Shown here: one piece after another, positions 43,140-51,785 of the stretch
Position numbering within the stretch: position 1 is the stretch's first letter
Layout of the letters: every line of letters starts with the position of its first letter
DNA from: Manganibacter manganicus
Lineage (GTDB): Bacteria; Pseudomonadota; Alphaproteobacteria; Rhizobiales; Rhizobiaceae
Assembly: GCF_002075885.1 (NCBI RefSeq)
Contig: NZ_MDET01000034.1
Span: forward strand, 62,001 to 126,000
DNA length: 64,000 bases
Direction: 5' to 3'
The notes under the pieces: model-generated
Databases searched by the model: none
Told to the model about the DNA's origin: nothing
Seen by the model: only the letters and a program-made list of their open reading frames with translations
Translations under genes and position numbers: made by a program

Positions 43140-44402
43140 TCAGTTGGTGGCGCCGGGAGCCTCCACATCGACCTTGACGACATCGCCGGGCAGGACCGCC
43201 GTGCTTTCCTGCGCGGCGATTTCGCTGGCCTTGCCCCCGGCCGTGCGCACGATCACGAAATGCACGACAGGCTTGGTGCCCGCCGACGCGACGCTCGCCG
43301 CCGCCGGCGCCCGCGACAGCGCCTCGGACATCAGGCCGGAATACATGGCCATCTTTTCTTCGAGCACGCGCAGGTCCGATTCGGTCTGCTGGCGATCCTG
43401 CGCGATCTCCGTCGCCCGGTCGTTCTGCAGGCTGTTCTCGTCCTGGTTGGCCTTGGCGATATCCTGCTTGGCGCGCAGGCTGGCGGTTTCCATGTCCAGG
43501 ATCTTGCCCTGCAATTCGGCGTTGGTCCGCTCGATCGACAGGATGCGCTGGTTCACGACCAGGCCCTTGTCGGCAAGGTCGTTGATCCCGGCCAGTTCCT
43601 TCTTGGCGAGTTCGAGCTGCCGGTTCTGGGTGACGATCTTCTGCTGGAGCGATTCGATCTCGGCCTGGAGCAGTTTCTTGAGATCGTCGAGATTCGAAAG
43701 CTGGATGCGCAGCCGCTTCTGCCGCGCCGCCATCAAGGCGGTTTCGTCGGCGATCAGCTTGCGGCCATTGTCGGTCTTCTTCAATTCCTCCGGAAAGTCG
43801 ATCTCGGTCTTGCCGCCGGCTTCCGCGATCAGACGCGCGCGGCGTGCCAGAAGGCCATTATGCTGGATGACGAGCATGCCGTAATTGCCCTGGGCGCTGA
43901 TGAAATCGCGTGGCGCGCCTTCACCCGTGGAATGGCGCAATCCGCCGGCGAGGCTCATCGCCTTCAACACGGTCAATCCCGGATCGTAGGGATATTTGCC
44001 CGGCGTCTCGACATCGCCGGCGATGAAGATCGGCCTGAATTCCGCGACCTCGACCGAAGCGTCGGGCTTGTCCGGCAGGCCGAGCTTCTGCTGAAGCCGG
44101 TCGCCGATGGCCACCGCGACCTCGGCGGTCGTCTTGCCGCGCACCGTCAGGACGCCGACGAAGGGCATGGAGATGTCGCCGGAAGGGCCGACCAGATAAT
44201 CGCCGCTGATCATCGGCCACTGGCGCACCGCGCCTTCCGCGCTCTGCCATTCGGCGACGCGCACACGCAGACGGTCCATCGAGTCGAGATGATAGCCGCC
44301 GTCTTGCGCGAAGGCGGAAACAGCCGAGCCCAGCAGGAGGAACAGAGCGAGCAGCCCCTGCACGAAATTCGGCAGACGGCGCATTTCAAGGGCGTTGTTC
44401 AA
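43140..44402 (-). CDS. exoF: Polysaccharide export protein, ExoF-like
   Basis: Protein of 420 aa beginning at a TTG (44402) with AAAGGA upstream; an ATG six codons later is an alternative. Signal peptide GLLALFLLLGSAVSAFA. A Poly_export/SLBB region covers about residues 35-180 (DSMDRLRVRVAEWQS, GDYLVGPSGDISMPFVGVL, FIAGDVETPGKYPYDPGLTVLKAMSLAGG). A long coiled coil follows (residues about 215-345). ExoF works with ExoY and ExoP in chain initiation and outer-membrane export. Confidence 0.9.
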   Translation of the reverse strand: MNNALEMRRLPNFVQGLLALFLLLGSAVSAFAQDGGYHLDSMDRLRVRVAEWQSAEGAVRQWPMISGDYLVGPSGDISMPFVGVLTVRGKTTAEVAVAIGDRLQQKLGLPDKPDASVEVAEFRPIFIAGDVETPGKYPYDPGLTVLKAMSLAGGLRHSTGEGAPRDFISAQGNYGMLVIQHNGLLARRARLIAEAGGKTEIDFPEELKKTDNGRKLIADETALMAARQKRLRIQLSNLDDLKKLLQAEIESLQQKIVTQNRQLELAKKELAGINDLADKGLVVNQRILSIERTNAELQGKILDMETASLRAKQDIAKANQDENSLQNDRATEIAQDRQQTESDLRVLEEKMAMYSGLMSEALSRAPAAASVASAGTKPVVHFVIVRTAGGKASEIAAQESTAVLPGDVVKVDVEAPGATN

Positions 44403-44465
44403 CGATTTATGGTCCTTTTGCGGTAAGGGCGCCGCCGGATGATGCGCGCGGCGCGCATCGCTTGC

Positions 44466-45140
44466 TCAGTAACTTCCGCGCGAGGAAATCACGGCCGGCA
44501 CGGTCCTGATCAGGATTTTGAGATCGGCGGAAAACGACCAGTTCTCGACATAGTGGCGGTCGAAATCGACGCGCGCCCGATACGACACATCATTGCGGCC
44601 GCTCACCTGCCACAGTCCGGTCAGGCCGGGCCGCGTCTGAAGGTAATAGCTGGCGGCGCTGCCGTAGAGTTCGAGTTCGTCATGCACCACCGGGCGAGGT
44701 CCGACAAAACTCATCTCGCCGACCAGTATGTTGAAAATCTGCGGCAGTTCGTCGAGGGAAAGCTTGCGCAAAACCGCTCCGGCCCGCGTGACACGCGGAT
44801 CGTTTTGCAGCTTGCGGGTGGCCTCCCATTCCTCGCGCTCCTGCGGGTTGGCAGCCAGATGTGCGGCGAGCACATCGTCGCCGTTTTCCACCATGGTGCG
44901 GAATTTCCAGCACCGGAACACCGTGCCGTTCCGGCCGATCCGGGCATGGCCGTAAAGAACGCGCCCGCCGTCGGAATATTTCACCAGGGCAGCCAACATC
45001 AGCAATAGCGGGCTGAGCAAGGCAATGCCTCCCACAGCCCCGACAATGTCGAAGCCGCGCTTGACCAGTCCCCCGATCGGCGGTCCTCCCGCATAGGATC
45101 GGGACAAAAATCTGCTGGCCAGTCTGGCGGCGTGCCTCAT
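44466..45140 (-). CDS. exoY: Undecaprenyl-phosphate sugar-1-phosphate transferase, ExoY-like
   Basis: Polyprenyl-phosphate hexose-1-P transferase of 224 aa. The ATG at 45140 has GGAG upstream and gives the length typical of ExoY; the frame opens at 45215. One N-terminal helix (GFDIVGAVGGIALLSPLLLML), then the catalytic domain with VLYGHARIGRNGTVFRCWKFRTM, KLSLDELPQIFNILVGEMSFVGPRP and RPGLTGLWQVSGRNDVSY. It starts the repeat unit by loading galactose-1-P on the lipid carrier. First gene of the minus-strand operon; restrained by ExoX. Confidence 0.94.
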   Translation of the reverse strand: MRHAARLASRFLSRSYAGGPPIGGLVKRGFDIVGAVGGIALLSPLLLMLAALVKYSDGGRVLYGHARIGRNGTVFRCWKFRTMVENGDDVLAAHLAANPQEREEWEATRKLQNDPRVTRAGAVLRKLSLDELPQIFNILVGEMSFVGPRPVVHDELELYGSAASYYLQTRPGLTGLWQVSGRNDVSYRARVDFDRHYVENWSFSADLKILIRTVPAVISSRGSY

Positions 45141-45746
45141 CTTGGTGGCTCCGAAAAATTTCAAATCAACGATGCTGCGGTGCAGCAAGCGAAGGTAGGG
45201 TGCGGGATATGTCACCTCTATGATGAAATTCGGTCAGCGAAGCCCGTACCGGGTCATATTTTGTGACAAACCGATACATTGCCGGAGCGCAATAGAATAT
45301 ATTTTATATATACTGGATTATATTAAGTAAAAATCATATCATACGATATATATGTCGCCTTATTTTGTTGGAGAACACGTAAATCTTTCTTGATGGGATT
45401 TGAGATGCCTTCGCAATCAATGGGTTGCGCAACAGATGTTCCATGATTGCGCGACGAGGTGTCGTCGTACGCCTCGTGTTCGATGCTGTCGCTCCCGGCC
45501 GAACGGCGGCATCGGCAGAACTCGACCCGGCTTGCAGTTCCGCAGAGCTGTGATATTGCGTGAGCCGGCGGAAATTCCTATAATTCCTGCTCTGCGGGTG
45601 TCTCGGACGCGACTTCACGGCATGCGGCAAGCAGGCATTCGGATTGTCGCACTCTGAACGTGAAAGTGTCACCCGCCGTGGCGGGAGTGGCATTGTGGGC
45701 AGGCATTTCAGACCGGGTCAGAACGCAAATAACGGGAAAGAATAGG
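45141..45746. promoter_or_regulatory. exoY-exoX divergent regulatory region with AT-rich core
   Basis: About 600 non-coding bases separate exoY and exoX. The core near 45287-45357 is strongly AT-rich with repeated TATATA/ATATAT steps, in contrast to the GC-rich genome. MucR/Ros zinc-finger proteins bind such T-A-step-rich DNA and are known to control exo genes in rhizobia, so this is a likely MucR site (inference). No gene or RNA was recognised; a few short frames here lack ribosome sites. Confidence 0.6.
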
Positions 45747-46028
45747 ATGAACTTTCTCCTGTTCCTTCGCGGTTTCATCGGTGTGCTGGTTGCCTTCGCC
45801 ATCGCCAGCTATCTGATCACCCATTCTCTATGGACGGCGTTCGTCCAGACGCTGATCTGTGCCGTGCTCATTCAGGCCGGCTATTTCATCGCCGTGCTTT
45901 TCCTTATCCGCAAGGAAAAGCCGAAACCGGCACCGAAAGAAGCGGGAACGCCGGAAATCGCGGCTGCTCCCGTCCAGCAGGCAAACCCCAAAGGGGAGGC
46001 GGCATCGCTGCGCAGCGTGCGCCGTTAA
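45747..46028 (+). CDS. exoX: Exopolysaccharide production repressor ExoX
   Basis: Small membrane protein of 93 aa from the ATG at 45747. Two hydrophobic helices (FLLFLRGFIGVLVAFAIASY; FVQTLICAVLIQAGYFIAVLFL) match ExoX/Psi: the LITHSLWTAFVQTLICAVLIQAGYF region is diagnostic. In rhizobia ExoX inhibits ExoY post-translationally, and the exoX/exoY ratio sets succinoglycan output. A Lys/Pro-rich tail follows. It is divergent from exoY across the AT-rich region. Confidence 0.9.
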   Translation: MNFLLFLRGFIGVLVAFAIASYLITHSLWTAFVQTLICAVLIQAGYFIAVLFLIRKEKPKPAPKEAGTPEIAAAPVQQANPKGEAASLRSVRR

Positions 46029-46038
46029 GAACGGCGCA
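46018..46038 (+). terminator. Hairpin spanning the exoX stop codon
   Basis: TGCGCCGTT/AACGGCGCA is a 9-bp perfect stem with a 3-nt loop; the TAA stop lies at the stem-loop junction. No strong U-tract follows. It could terminate exoX transcription or protect its mRNA end. Confidence 0.5.
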
Positions 46039-46165
46039 TTCCGGTCCGGTTATCTTTCCTTTCCTGCTCATGACATGAGCCTGTCATGAAATCGCCTTTC
46101 ACATCTGCGAACTGCCCTGTCGCGGATCGGGGCTGAACATATGGCAATGGAACAGGAAACCGGCG

Positions 46166-47173
46166 ATGGCGTATCATCGACACGCAGTCTGCGTGGTCAT
46201 AGCGGCCAAGAATGCCGAAGCGACGATCCGGCGCGCCATCGAGTCGGCCTTGCGGGAGGAATGCGTCGCCGAAATCGTCGTCGTTGACGATGGGTCGAGT
46301 GACGCCACGGCCACGATATCCGGAGACGCCGATGACGGCAGCGGACGGGTGCAGGTGATCGAACTCGATCGTAATCGCGGTCCCTCTTTTGCCAGAAATC
46401 AGGCCATCGCCCGCTCCAAAGCGCCGCTCGTCGCCATCCTCGACGCCGACGATTTCTTCCTGGCCGGAAGGTTCAAAACCATGCTGGACGGTGATGATTG
46501 GGATCTCGTCGCCGACAATATCGTTTTCATCGACGAGCGCAGCACAAACCCTGCCGCACCGGACGTGCCCGTCTTCGAGGCGGCGCCGCGATTCCTCGAT
46601 CTGGCCGGGTTCATCGAAGGCAATATTTCCCGGCGCGGCGCCTCGCGCGGCGAGATCGGTTTCCTGAAGCCGGTGATACGGCGTGAATTCCTCGTGCGTC
46701 ACGGCTTGCGCTATGACGAAAGCCTGCGGCTCGGCGAGGATTACGATCTCTATGTCCGCTGTCTCGCCAAGGGCGCGCGTTACAAGATCGTGCATGGCTG
46801 CGGCTATGGCGCGGTGGTGCGCGCCGATTCGCTGAGCGGCAAGCATCGCACCGAAGACCTGAAACAGCTTTATGAGGCCGATCTGGCGATCCTGGCGTCG
46901 CAGCGTCTGCCTGCGAACGCTCAAGCGGCCCTGCGTCGTCACGCGGAGCATTTGCGTGGCCGTTACGAATTGCGCCGTTTTCTCGACCGCAAGGCCGATA
47001 TCGGTTTGTTTGGAGCCGGCCTGAAGGCCTTGGCAAACCCCGGCATCATGCCGGCAGTGGCCGGCGGGATCGCCGCCGACAAATTCGAGGCATTGAGGCG
47101 CAGGTTTGGCTGGCAGGCCGAACAGCCCCTGCCGCGCTATCTGCTTCCCGCCAGCACCATTGCTCAGAAATAG
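46166..47173 (+). CDS. exoU: Succinoglycan glycosyltransferase, ExoU-like
   Basis: GT2 enzyme of 335 aa. It has VCVVIAAKNAEATIRRAIESAL, VVVDDGSSDAT, DRNRGPSFARNQAIARS, the DXD region VAILDADDFFLAGRF and LRLGEDYDLYVRCLA. Related in sequence to the ExoO/ExoU branch. ExoU adds the sixth sugar of the octasaccharide. CAGGAAA precedes the ATG. Its 3' end overlaps the convergent exoV gene by 10 nt. Confidence 0.85.
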   Translation: MAYHRHAVCVVIAAKNAEATIRRAIESALREECVAEIVVVDDGSSDATATISGDADDGSGRVQVIELDRNRGPSFARNQAIARSKAPLVAILDADDFFLAGRFKTMLDGDDWDLVADNIVFIDERSTNPAAPDVPVFEAAPRFLDLAGFIEGNISRRGASRGEIGFLKPVIRREFLVRHGLRYDESLRLGEDYDLYVRCLAKGARYKIVHGCGYGAVVRADSLSGKHRTEDLKQLYEADLAILASQRLPANAQAALRRHAEHLRGRYELRRFLDRKADIGLFGAGLKALANPGIMPAVAGGIAADKFEALRRRFGWQAEQPLPRYLLPASTIAQK

Positions 47174-48114
47174 TCGCGCTTCACACCCGCCAGCACCGCA
47201 CGAAACCGCTCCTTCTTGCCGGCGAGAACGGTATCGGAACTGAGTTGGGCGTCGGCGCGGCGGACTTGCCGAAGCGCAAGGATCGATGGCGCTGCCAGCG
47301 CCTTTTTGGCCACCGACCGGAGCGTTGACTGCGCCGCTTCGTGGCGGGGTTTCAGCAGTGTTTCGGCGTGCATCGGCTCGTCAGGAGCATCAGTCTGCGC
47401 CTCACGGGCCGCGAAATCCATGCCCCAGAAACGGGCGCCCTTGGTGACGGCCTCGGCGCGCGACGAGATCGGAATACGTCGAGGCGCGTAGGAGAGGTCG
47501 AGCGAGGCCGCCCAATCCCGCCATTTGAAGCTGTTGATGGCTTGTGAGGTCGTCACCGCGACCCATGGGACGCGAAAGGCGTCGGCCAGAATGGCGGCGT
47601 GCATGGATTCGGCAATCACCAACTCGGCCTGCGCAATCGAGCGGATGACCGACTTCGCTTCGCCGCACGGATCGACATAGAAGATGCCGGCGGCTTCGCA
47701 CACCAGCGGCCAGATGCCGCCGACCGTCGATTCCCAATGCGGCACGAAGATCGTGCCGCCATTGCGCGGCAGGTTCTGAAATTCGGGCATGTCCGCCACC
47801 ATCATGGCAGGGTCGAGCAACGCAAGGGCCGGGTCCAGCCCGAGCCGTTCCGCCGTCAGCGGGCCACGCACGGCGCGCACGTCCCATTCGCTCGCGTCCG
47901 AAAGATCGGGTGCGCTGCCATAGCCGAAGCCACTGCCGATCACCAGCTTCCTGATGCCTGCCGGCAAAAGCTTTTCGTTGAGGACGGTGCCGACGCCGAC
48001 CAGCAACATCTCGGGCTGAATGTCGCGGAAACCGGGCAACAGGAAATCCCAGAGCCACAGGTTGAGATCGTCGCCGAAATTGCCGTGAGCCGATTCCCAA
48101 TAGAAGGCCTGCAT
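47164..48114 (-). CDS. exoV: Succinoglycan ketalase/pyruvyltransferase ExoV
   Basis: Protein of 316 aa starting MQAFYWESAHGNFGDDLNLWLW, characteristic of ExoV. It has LLVGVGTVLNEKL, VIGSGFGYGS and AELVIAESMHAAILADAFRVPWVAV, the pyruvyltransferase fold. It adds the terminal pyruvate ketal of the side chain from phosphoenolpyruvate, which is needed for polymerisation in Sinorhizobium. It is 8 nt downstream of exoW on the same strand. Confidence 0.92.
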   Translation of the reverse strand: MQAFYWESAHGNFGDDLNLWLWDFLLPGFRDIQPEMLLVGVGTVLNEKLLPAGIRKLVIGSGFGYGSAPDLSDASEWDVRAVRGPLTAERLGLDPALALLDPAMMVADMPEFQNLPRNGGTIFVPHWESTVGGIWPLVCEAAGIFYVDPCGEAKSVIRSIAQAELVIAESMHAAILADAFRVPWVAVTTSQAINSFKWRDWAASLDLSYAPRRIPISSRAEAVTKGARFWGMDFAAREAQTDAPDEPMHAETLLKPRHEAAQSTLRSVAKKALAAPSILALRQVRRADAQLSSDTVLAGKKERFRAVLAGVKRDYF

Positions 48115-48122
48115 GTCGCGTC

Positions 48123-49082
48123 CTATCTGCTGAACTTGCCGACGGCGAGCGCGACGGCGCTGCTGAGCAGCCGCGGATCACGCCAGGCCCATTGCGCCAG
48201 TTGCTTCAGTTGCGGGGGCTTGTGGGCCTTGACCAGCCGCGCCTGCCCCCACAGCGCCTGGTTACGGGCGGTCTGCTTGTAGGAGTGGATCGACGCCTTG
48301 TCCTCGGCACCGTGCGAAAAACGGCTTTCAAGCCGGTCGAGCGCCACCCAGGTGTTGAATTGCTGTTTCAGGAACAGCGGCGAATCGCTGCCCATGCCGT
48401 GGAAGATGTTGATGCCTTCGCCACGCGTCGCGCCAGTCGCCTCGCACAGCACGGTGCGGCGGGCGGCACGCACGCAATCGTAGAAGAACAGCACGTCTTC
48501 CGCCGCCAGCCTCAGCGCAGCCTCGAAGCGGACCTTGCGGGCCAGCGCCTCGCCGATCACCATGCAGGACAGGTGCATGAAACTCCAGTTCTTCAGCATC
48601 GCGCCGGCAAGATCGGGCGCCTCCACCAGTGGCGGATCGTCGCTCAGCCGTATGGTGCGGGTCATGCCGGCAAGGTCGGAGACGCCGAAATGATAGTAGA
48701 AAGCCTCGCCGCCGCCGATCGAGGCCCAGTAACAATCCGCATCAAAAAGTGACAGGGCGGTGACGGCGTTCTTCAAATGGCCGGGCGTCCACTCATCGTC
48801 GGAATCGAGGAAGGCGACATAGGCCGTGTCGGCCGGTACATGCTCCAGTCCCATGTTGCGGGCAGAGCCGGGGCCGCCATTCGGTTGTTTTATAACGGTA
48901 ATCCGTGCCCGCTCGGTGAGAGGAAAATCGCGCAGATCGTCTTCCGCCGGCGACGGCGAGGCGTCGTCGACGACGATGACATCGAAATTCTCATGCGTCT
49001 GAGCGAATACCGATCGCAGCGCTCGCGCCAGGATTCCGGGCTCTCGCTGGTAGTAGGGAATGATAATCGTGCACTTCGTCAT
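48123..49082 (-). CDS. exoW: Succinoglycan glucosyltransferase ExoW
   Basis: GT2 enzyme of 319 aa from the ATG at 49082. MTKCTIIIPYYQREPGILARALRSV is the ExoW-like start, followed by VVDDASPSPAEDDLR, KQPNGGPGSARNMGLEHV and the DXD segment VAFLDSDDEWTPGHL. It adds the seventh (beta-1,3) glucose before ExoV acts. An upstream frame extension to 49214 has no ribosome site and is non-coding in character. Confidence 0.9.
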   Translation of the reverse strand: MTKCTIIIPYYQREPGILARALRSVFAQTHENFDVIVVDDASPSPAEDDLRDFPLTERARITVIKQPNGGPGSARNMGLEHVPADTAYVAFLDSDDEWTPGHLKNAVTALSLFDADCYWASIGGGEAFYYHFGVSDLAGMTRTIRLSDDPPLVEAPDLAGAMLKNWSFMHLSCMVIGEALARKVRFEAALRLAAEDVLFFYDCVRAARRTVLCEATGATRGEGINIFHGMGSDSPLFLKQQFNTWVALDRLESRFSHGAEDKASIHSYKQTARNQALWGQARLVKAHKPPQLKQLAQWAWRDPRLLSSAVALAVGKFSR

Positions 49083-49334
49083 TTTTTTGCGCTTCCGGGA
49101 GTCTAGGGACCGTTCGAGAGGCCCGATGATGTCCTGTCGCACCCCCGCCCAGGGGCTCCGGATCAAGCGGGCTCGTTCGTAGAAACAAGCGGTGCCCGCC
49201 CATGCCAACCGCAATTACCCGAGGATCATGACAACCAATGTCGGCCGGAGCGTGGTTTCCATGATCAGCACATTCGGGCTGAAATTTGTCGGCACCTTCA
49301 ACCCGGCGTGCGACAGGCGCAAGGAGAGACCTGC

Positions 49335-50321
49335 ATGACCAACATCCTCGTCGTCGGCGGTGCCGGCTATATCGGCTCGCACACCTGCCTCGATCTGGCC
49401 GGGCGCGGCTTCACGCCGGTCGTCTACGACAATCTGAGCAACGGCCATGCCGAGTTCGTCAAATGGGGGCCGCTGGAGCGTGGCGACATTCGCGATCGTG
49501 AACGGCTTGCAGCCGTGCTCGAAACCTACAGGCCCGCCGCGATCGTGCATTTCGCCGCGCTGATCGAGGTCGGCGAATCGGTGAGGGCGCCTGCGGCGTT
49601 CTTCGACAACAATGTGGCAGGCACGCTCAGCCTGCTTCTGGCGGCACAGGAGGCCGGGATCGACAGGCTGGTATTCTCCTCCACCTGCGCGACCTATGGC
49701 ATGCCCGAAAGCGTGCCGATGAAGGAGAGCCATCCGCAAGATCCGATCAATCCCTATGGCCGCAGCAAGCTGATCGTCGAGCAGATGCTGGCCGATCTCG
49801 GGCGCTATCAAGGCCTGCGCTCGGCGGTGCTGCGCTATTTCAACGCCGCCGGCGCTGACCCGGCGGGCCGGATCGGGGAATGGCATTCGCCCGAAACGCA
49901 CGCGATTCCACTGGCCATCGAGGCGGCGCTCGGCCAGCGCGCGGGGTTCAGCATATTCGGCACCGATTATGACACGCGCGACGGCACCTGCGTGCGCGAT
50001 TTCATTCATGTCGCGGACCTGGCCGACGCCCATGGCCGCGCCGTCGAGTATCTGCTGGAGGGCGGCGAGAGCGTCGCGCTCAACCTCGGCACCGGCACGG
50101 GCACGACCGTGCAGGAGCTTCTCGCCACGGTTCGGGATGTCTCGGGACGGCCCTTCACGATCCAGCGAGAGGGGCGCCGCGCCGGCGATGCGCCGGTTCT
50201 CGTCGCCGACAATGCGAAGGCCGCGGCGACGCTGGGTTGGACGCCGCGGCATGGTCTTGAGTCCATCGTTCGGACGGCCTGGGATTGGCATTCGCGAGGA
50301 AATCTGGCGGCGGCCGAATAA
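49335..50321 (+). CDS. exoB: UDP-glucose 4-epimerase ExoB/GalE
   Basis: Short-chain dehydrogenase-fold epimerase of 328 aa. The NAD loop is VVGGAGYIGSH (residues 6-16), the Ser/Thr of FSSTCATYG and the catalytic Tyr at about 141 in NPYGRSK. It also has RYFNAAGADPAGRIGE and RDFIHVADLADAH. It makes UDP-galactose for ExoY. The ATG at 49335 follows AAGGAGAG. It heads a plus-strand run leading to exoK. Divergent from exoW. Confidence 0.94.
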   Translation: MTNILVVGGAGYIGSHTCLDLAGRGFTPVVYDNLSNGHAEFVKWGPLERGDIRDRERLAAVLETYRPAAIVHFAALIEVGESVRAPAAFFDNNVAGTLSLLLAAQEAGIDRLVFSSTCATYGMPESVPMKESHPQDPINPYGRSKLIVEQMLADLGRYQGLRSAVLRYFNAAGADPAGRIGEWHSPETHAIPLAIEAALGQRAGFSIFGTDYDTRDGTCVRDFIHVADLADAHGRAVEYLLEGGESVALNLGTGTGTTVQELLATVRDVSGRPFTIQREGRRAGDAPVLVADNAKAAATLGWTPRHGLESIVRTAWDWHSRGNLAAAE

Positions 50322-50346
50322 ATCGAATCAGAGAAGGGACAAAGAC

Positions 50347-50760
50347 ATGGCCTTGTTCAAATTCATGACCGACGAGGCGTTTCGGGTGCGAAGTCCGGAG
50401 CGGGACCGCAAGACCGATTCGGCGCGGCAGGCAAAATTGCGGTCCTTTCTGGCGGAGTTCCGCACCGACATCGCCCGCGAACACGATGGATTGCGGGCGC
50501 GCCATGAGCGCGTGACGACGCAGGCCGCATTCTCGCAGCAGGCTTTGGAAAACGGACCTGCCGACGCGACAATGTCGGCATCTGTGGACGATCTCACCGC
50601 AAGCATGATGCGCTACGCCGACAGGCTGAAGGCGCTCGAAGAACAGATCGCTTTCGTGACCGCAATGTGCGAGCGGGCCGACCGGTTTCCTCTGGAAAAC
50701 GTGGAGGTCGAGGACCCGGCGGAGTTTGCCGGCGAAAGGCGGATTAACTCGCGCTCATAA
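50347..50760 (+). CDS. Unknown 137-aa helical protein between exoB and exoK
   Basis: The ATG at 50347 follows GAAGGGAC about 7 nt upstream. The product is soluble, highly charged and mostly helical (RQAKLRSFLAEFRTDIAREH; DLTASMMRYADRLKALEEQI), with a predicted coiled-coil middle and an acidic end. No domain was recognised and no counterpart is recalled from the Sinorhizobium exo locus. It lies 25 nt after exoB, so it is probably co-transcribed. It might be a cytoplasmic regulator or scaffold of exopolysaccharide synthesis. Confidence 0.7.
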   Translation: MALFKFMTDEAFRVRSPERDRKTDSARQAKLRSFLAEFRTDIAREHDGLRARHERVTTQAAFSQQALENGPADATMSASVDDLTASMMRYADRLKALEEQIAFVTAMCERADRFPLENVEVEDPAEFAGERRINSRS

Positions 50761-50899
50761 AAAGTGACCGCCCGGCCGGGCCGAAACCGGCCAGGCGCCA
50801 CATTCCGATCCTGTGGCTGTCATATGTGCAATGCAACATTCGCCCGAAATTGAAGCGGCCCGGAGCTTTTCCGGGGCCAAGACGAAAGTAGCAAGCGAC

Positions 50900-51733
50900 A
50901 TGACAGAAGACGTAAAGATGAAGGCGGCAATGCCTTGGGCGGGGCCCGTCCTTTGCTCCCTGGCATTCGGCCTTCTTGCCTTGTCAGTGTCAGCACCGGC
51001 ACATGCGGCCGATCAGGCCAATGGCAAATCCTTTGTCGAGAAGTTCGACAAACTGGACAGAAGCCGCTGGTACATCTCCGACGGCTGGGCGAACGGTGAT
51101 CACCAGAACTGCACCTGGTCGGCCAAGCAGGTCAGCGTGGCGGACGGCAAGCTCAGCCTGGGTTTCGCCAAACAGGATTACAAGGACCGCAATCATGTCT
51201 GCGGCGAGGTCCAGACCTTCAAGCGCTTCGGCTATGGCGCTTTCGAGGTGCGGATGAAGGCCGCCGCCGGATCGGGGCTCAACACCGGCTTTTTCAGCTA
51301 TATCGGCCCGACCCACAAGCAGCCGCATGACGAGATCGACTTCGAAGTGCTGGGCCGCGACGCGTCCACCGTGCAGGTCAACCAGTATGTCGACGGCAAG
51401 AGCGTCGGCAGCGCCAAGAAGGTCGCGGTGCCCGGCGGCGCCGACAAGGGTTTCCACGACTATGCATTCGTGTGGGAAAAGGACCGCATCGCCTGGTATG
51501 TCGATGGCAAGCTGGTGGAGGAGGCGACCGACCCCGCCAAATTGCCCAGCCACCCCTCGAAGATTTATCTCAGCCTGTGGGGCAGCGATACGCTGACCGC
51601 ATGGATGGGGCCTTTCACCGAACCGGGCGCTCCCGTCGCCGCCGAGATCGATCGCGTTGCCTATACGGCGGCGGGCGAGGCCTGCCAGTTTCCGGAATCG
51701 ATCGTGTGCAAGCTGAAACAGGGCACGCAATGA
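50900..51733 (+). CDS. exoK: Endo-beta-1,3-1,4-glycanase ExoK (GH16)
   Basis: Secreted GH16 enzyme of 277 aa. The start is taken at 50900; 50918 is also possible. The signal peptide is visible (GPVLCSLAFGLLALSVSAPAHA). The catalytic motif HDEIDFEVLG carries the nucleophile and acid/base Glu. GLNTGFFSYIG, FHDYAFVWEKDRIAWYVDGK and LPSHPSKIYLSLWG are family hallmarks. It cleaves nascent succinoglycan to lower-mass forms outside the cell. Confidence 0.92.
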   Translation: MTEDVKMKAAMPWAGPVLCSLAFGLLALSVSAPAHAADQANGKSFVEKFDKLDRSRWYISDGWANGDHQNCTWSAKQVSVADGKLSLGFAKQDYKDRNHVCGEVQTFKRFGYGAFEVRMKAAAGSGLNTGFFSYIGPTHKQPHDEIDFEVLGRDASTVQVNQYVDGKSVGSAKKVAVPGGADKGFHDYAFVWEKDRIAWYVDGKLVEEATDPAKLPSHPSKIYLSLWGSDTLTAWMGPFTEPGAPVAAEIDRVAYTAAGEACQFPESIVCKLKQGTQ

Positions 51734-51785
51734 GCAAAGCGACCCGCCAGCAAAACGAGCCGGACCTTTCGTCGCCGCGCCATTC

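Noticed and set aside
45400..45657. Short frames in the exoY-exoX intergenic region
   Set aside because: Rich in Cys/Arg without pattern, and several overlapping frames on both strands; better explained as regulatory DNA.
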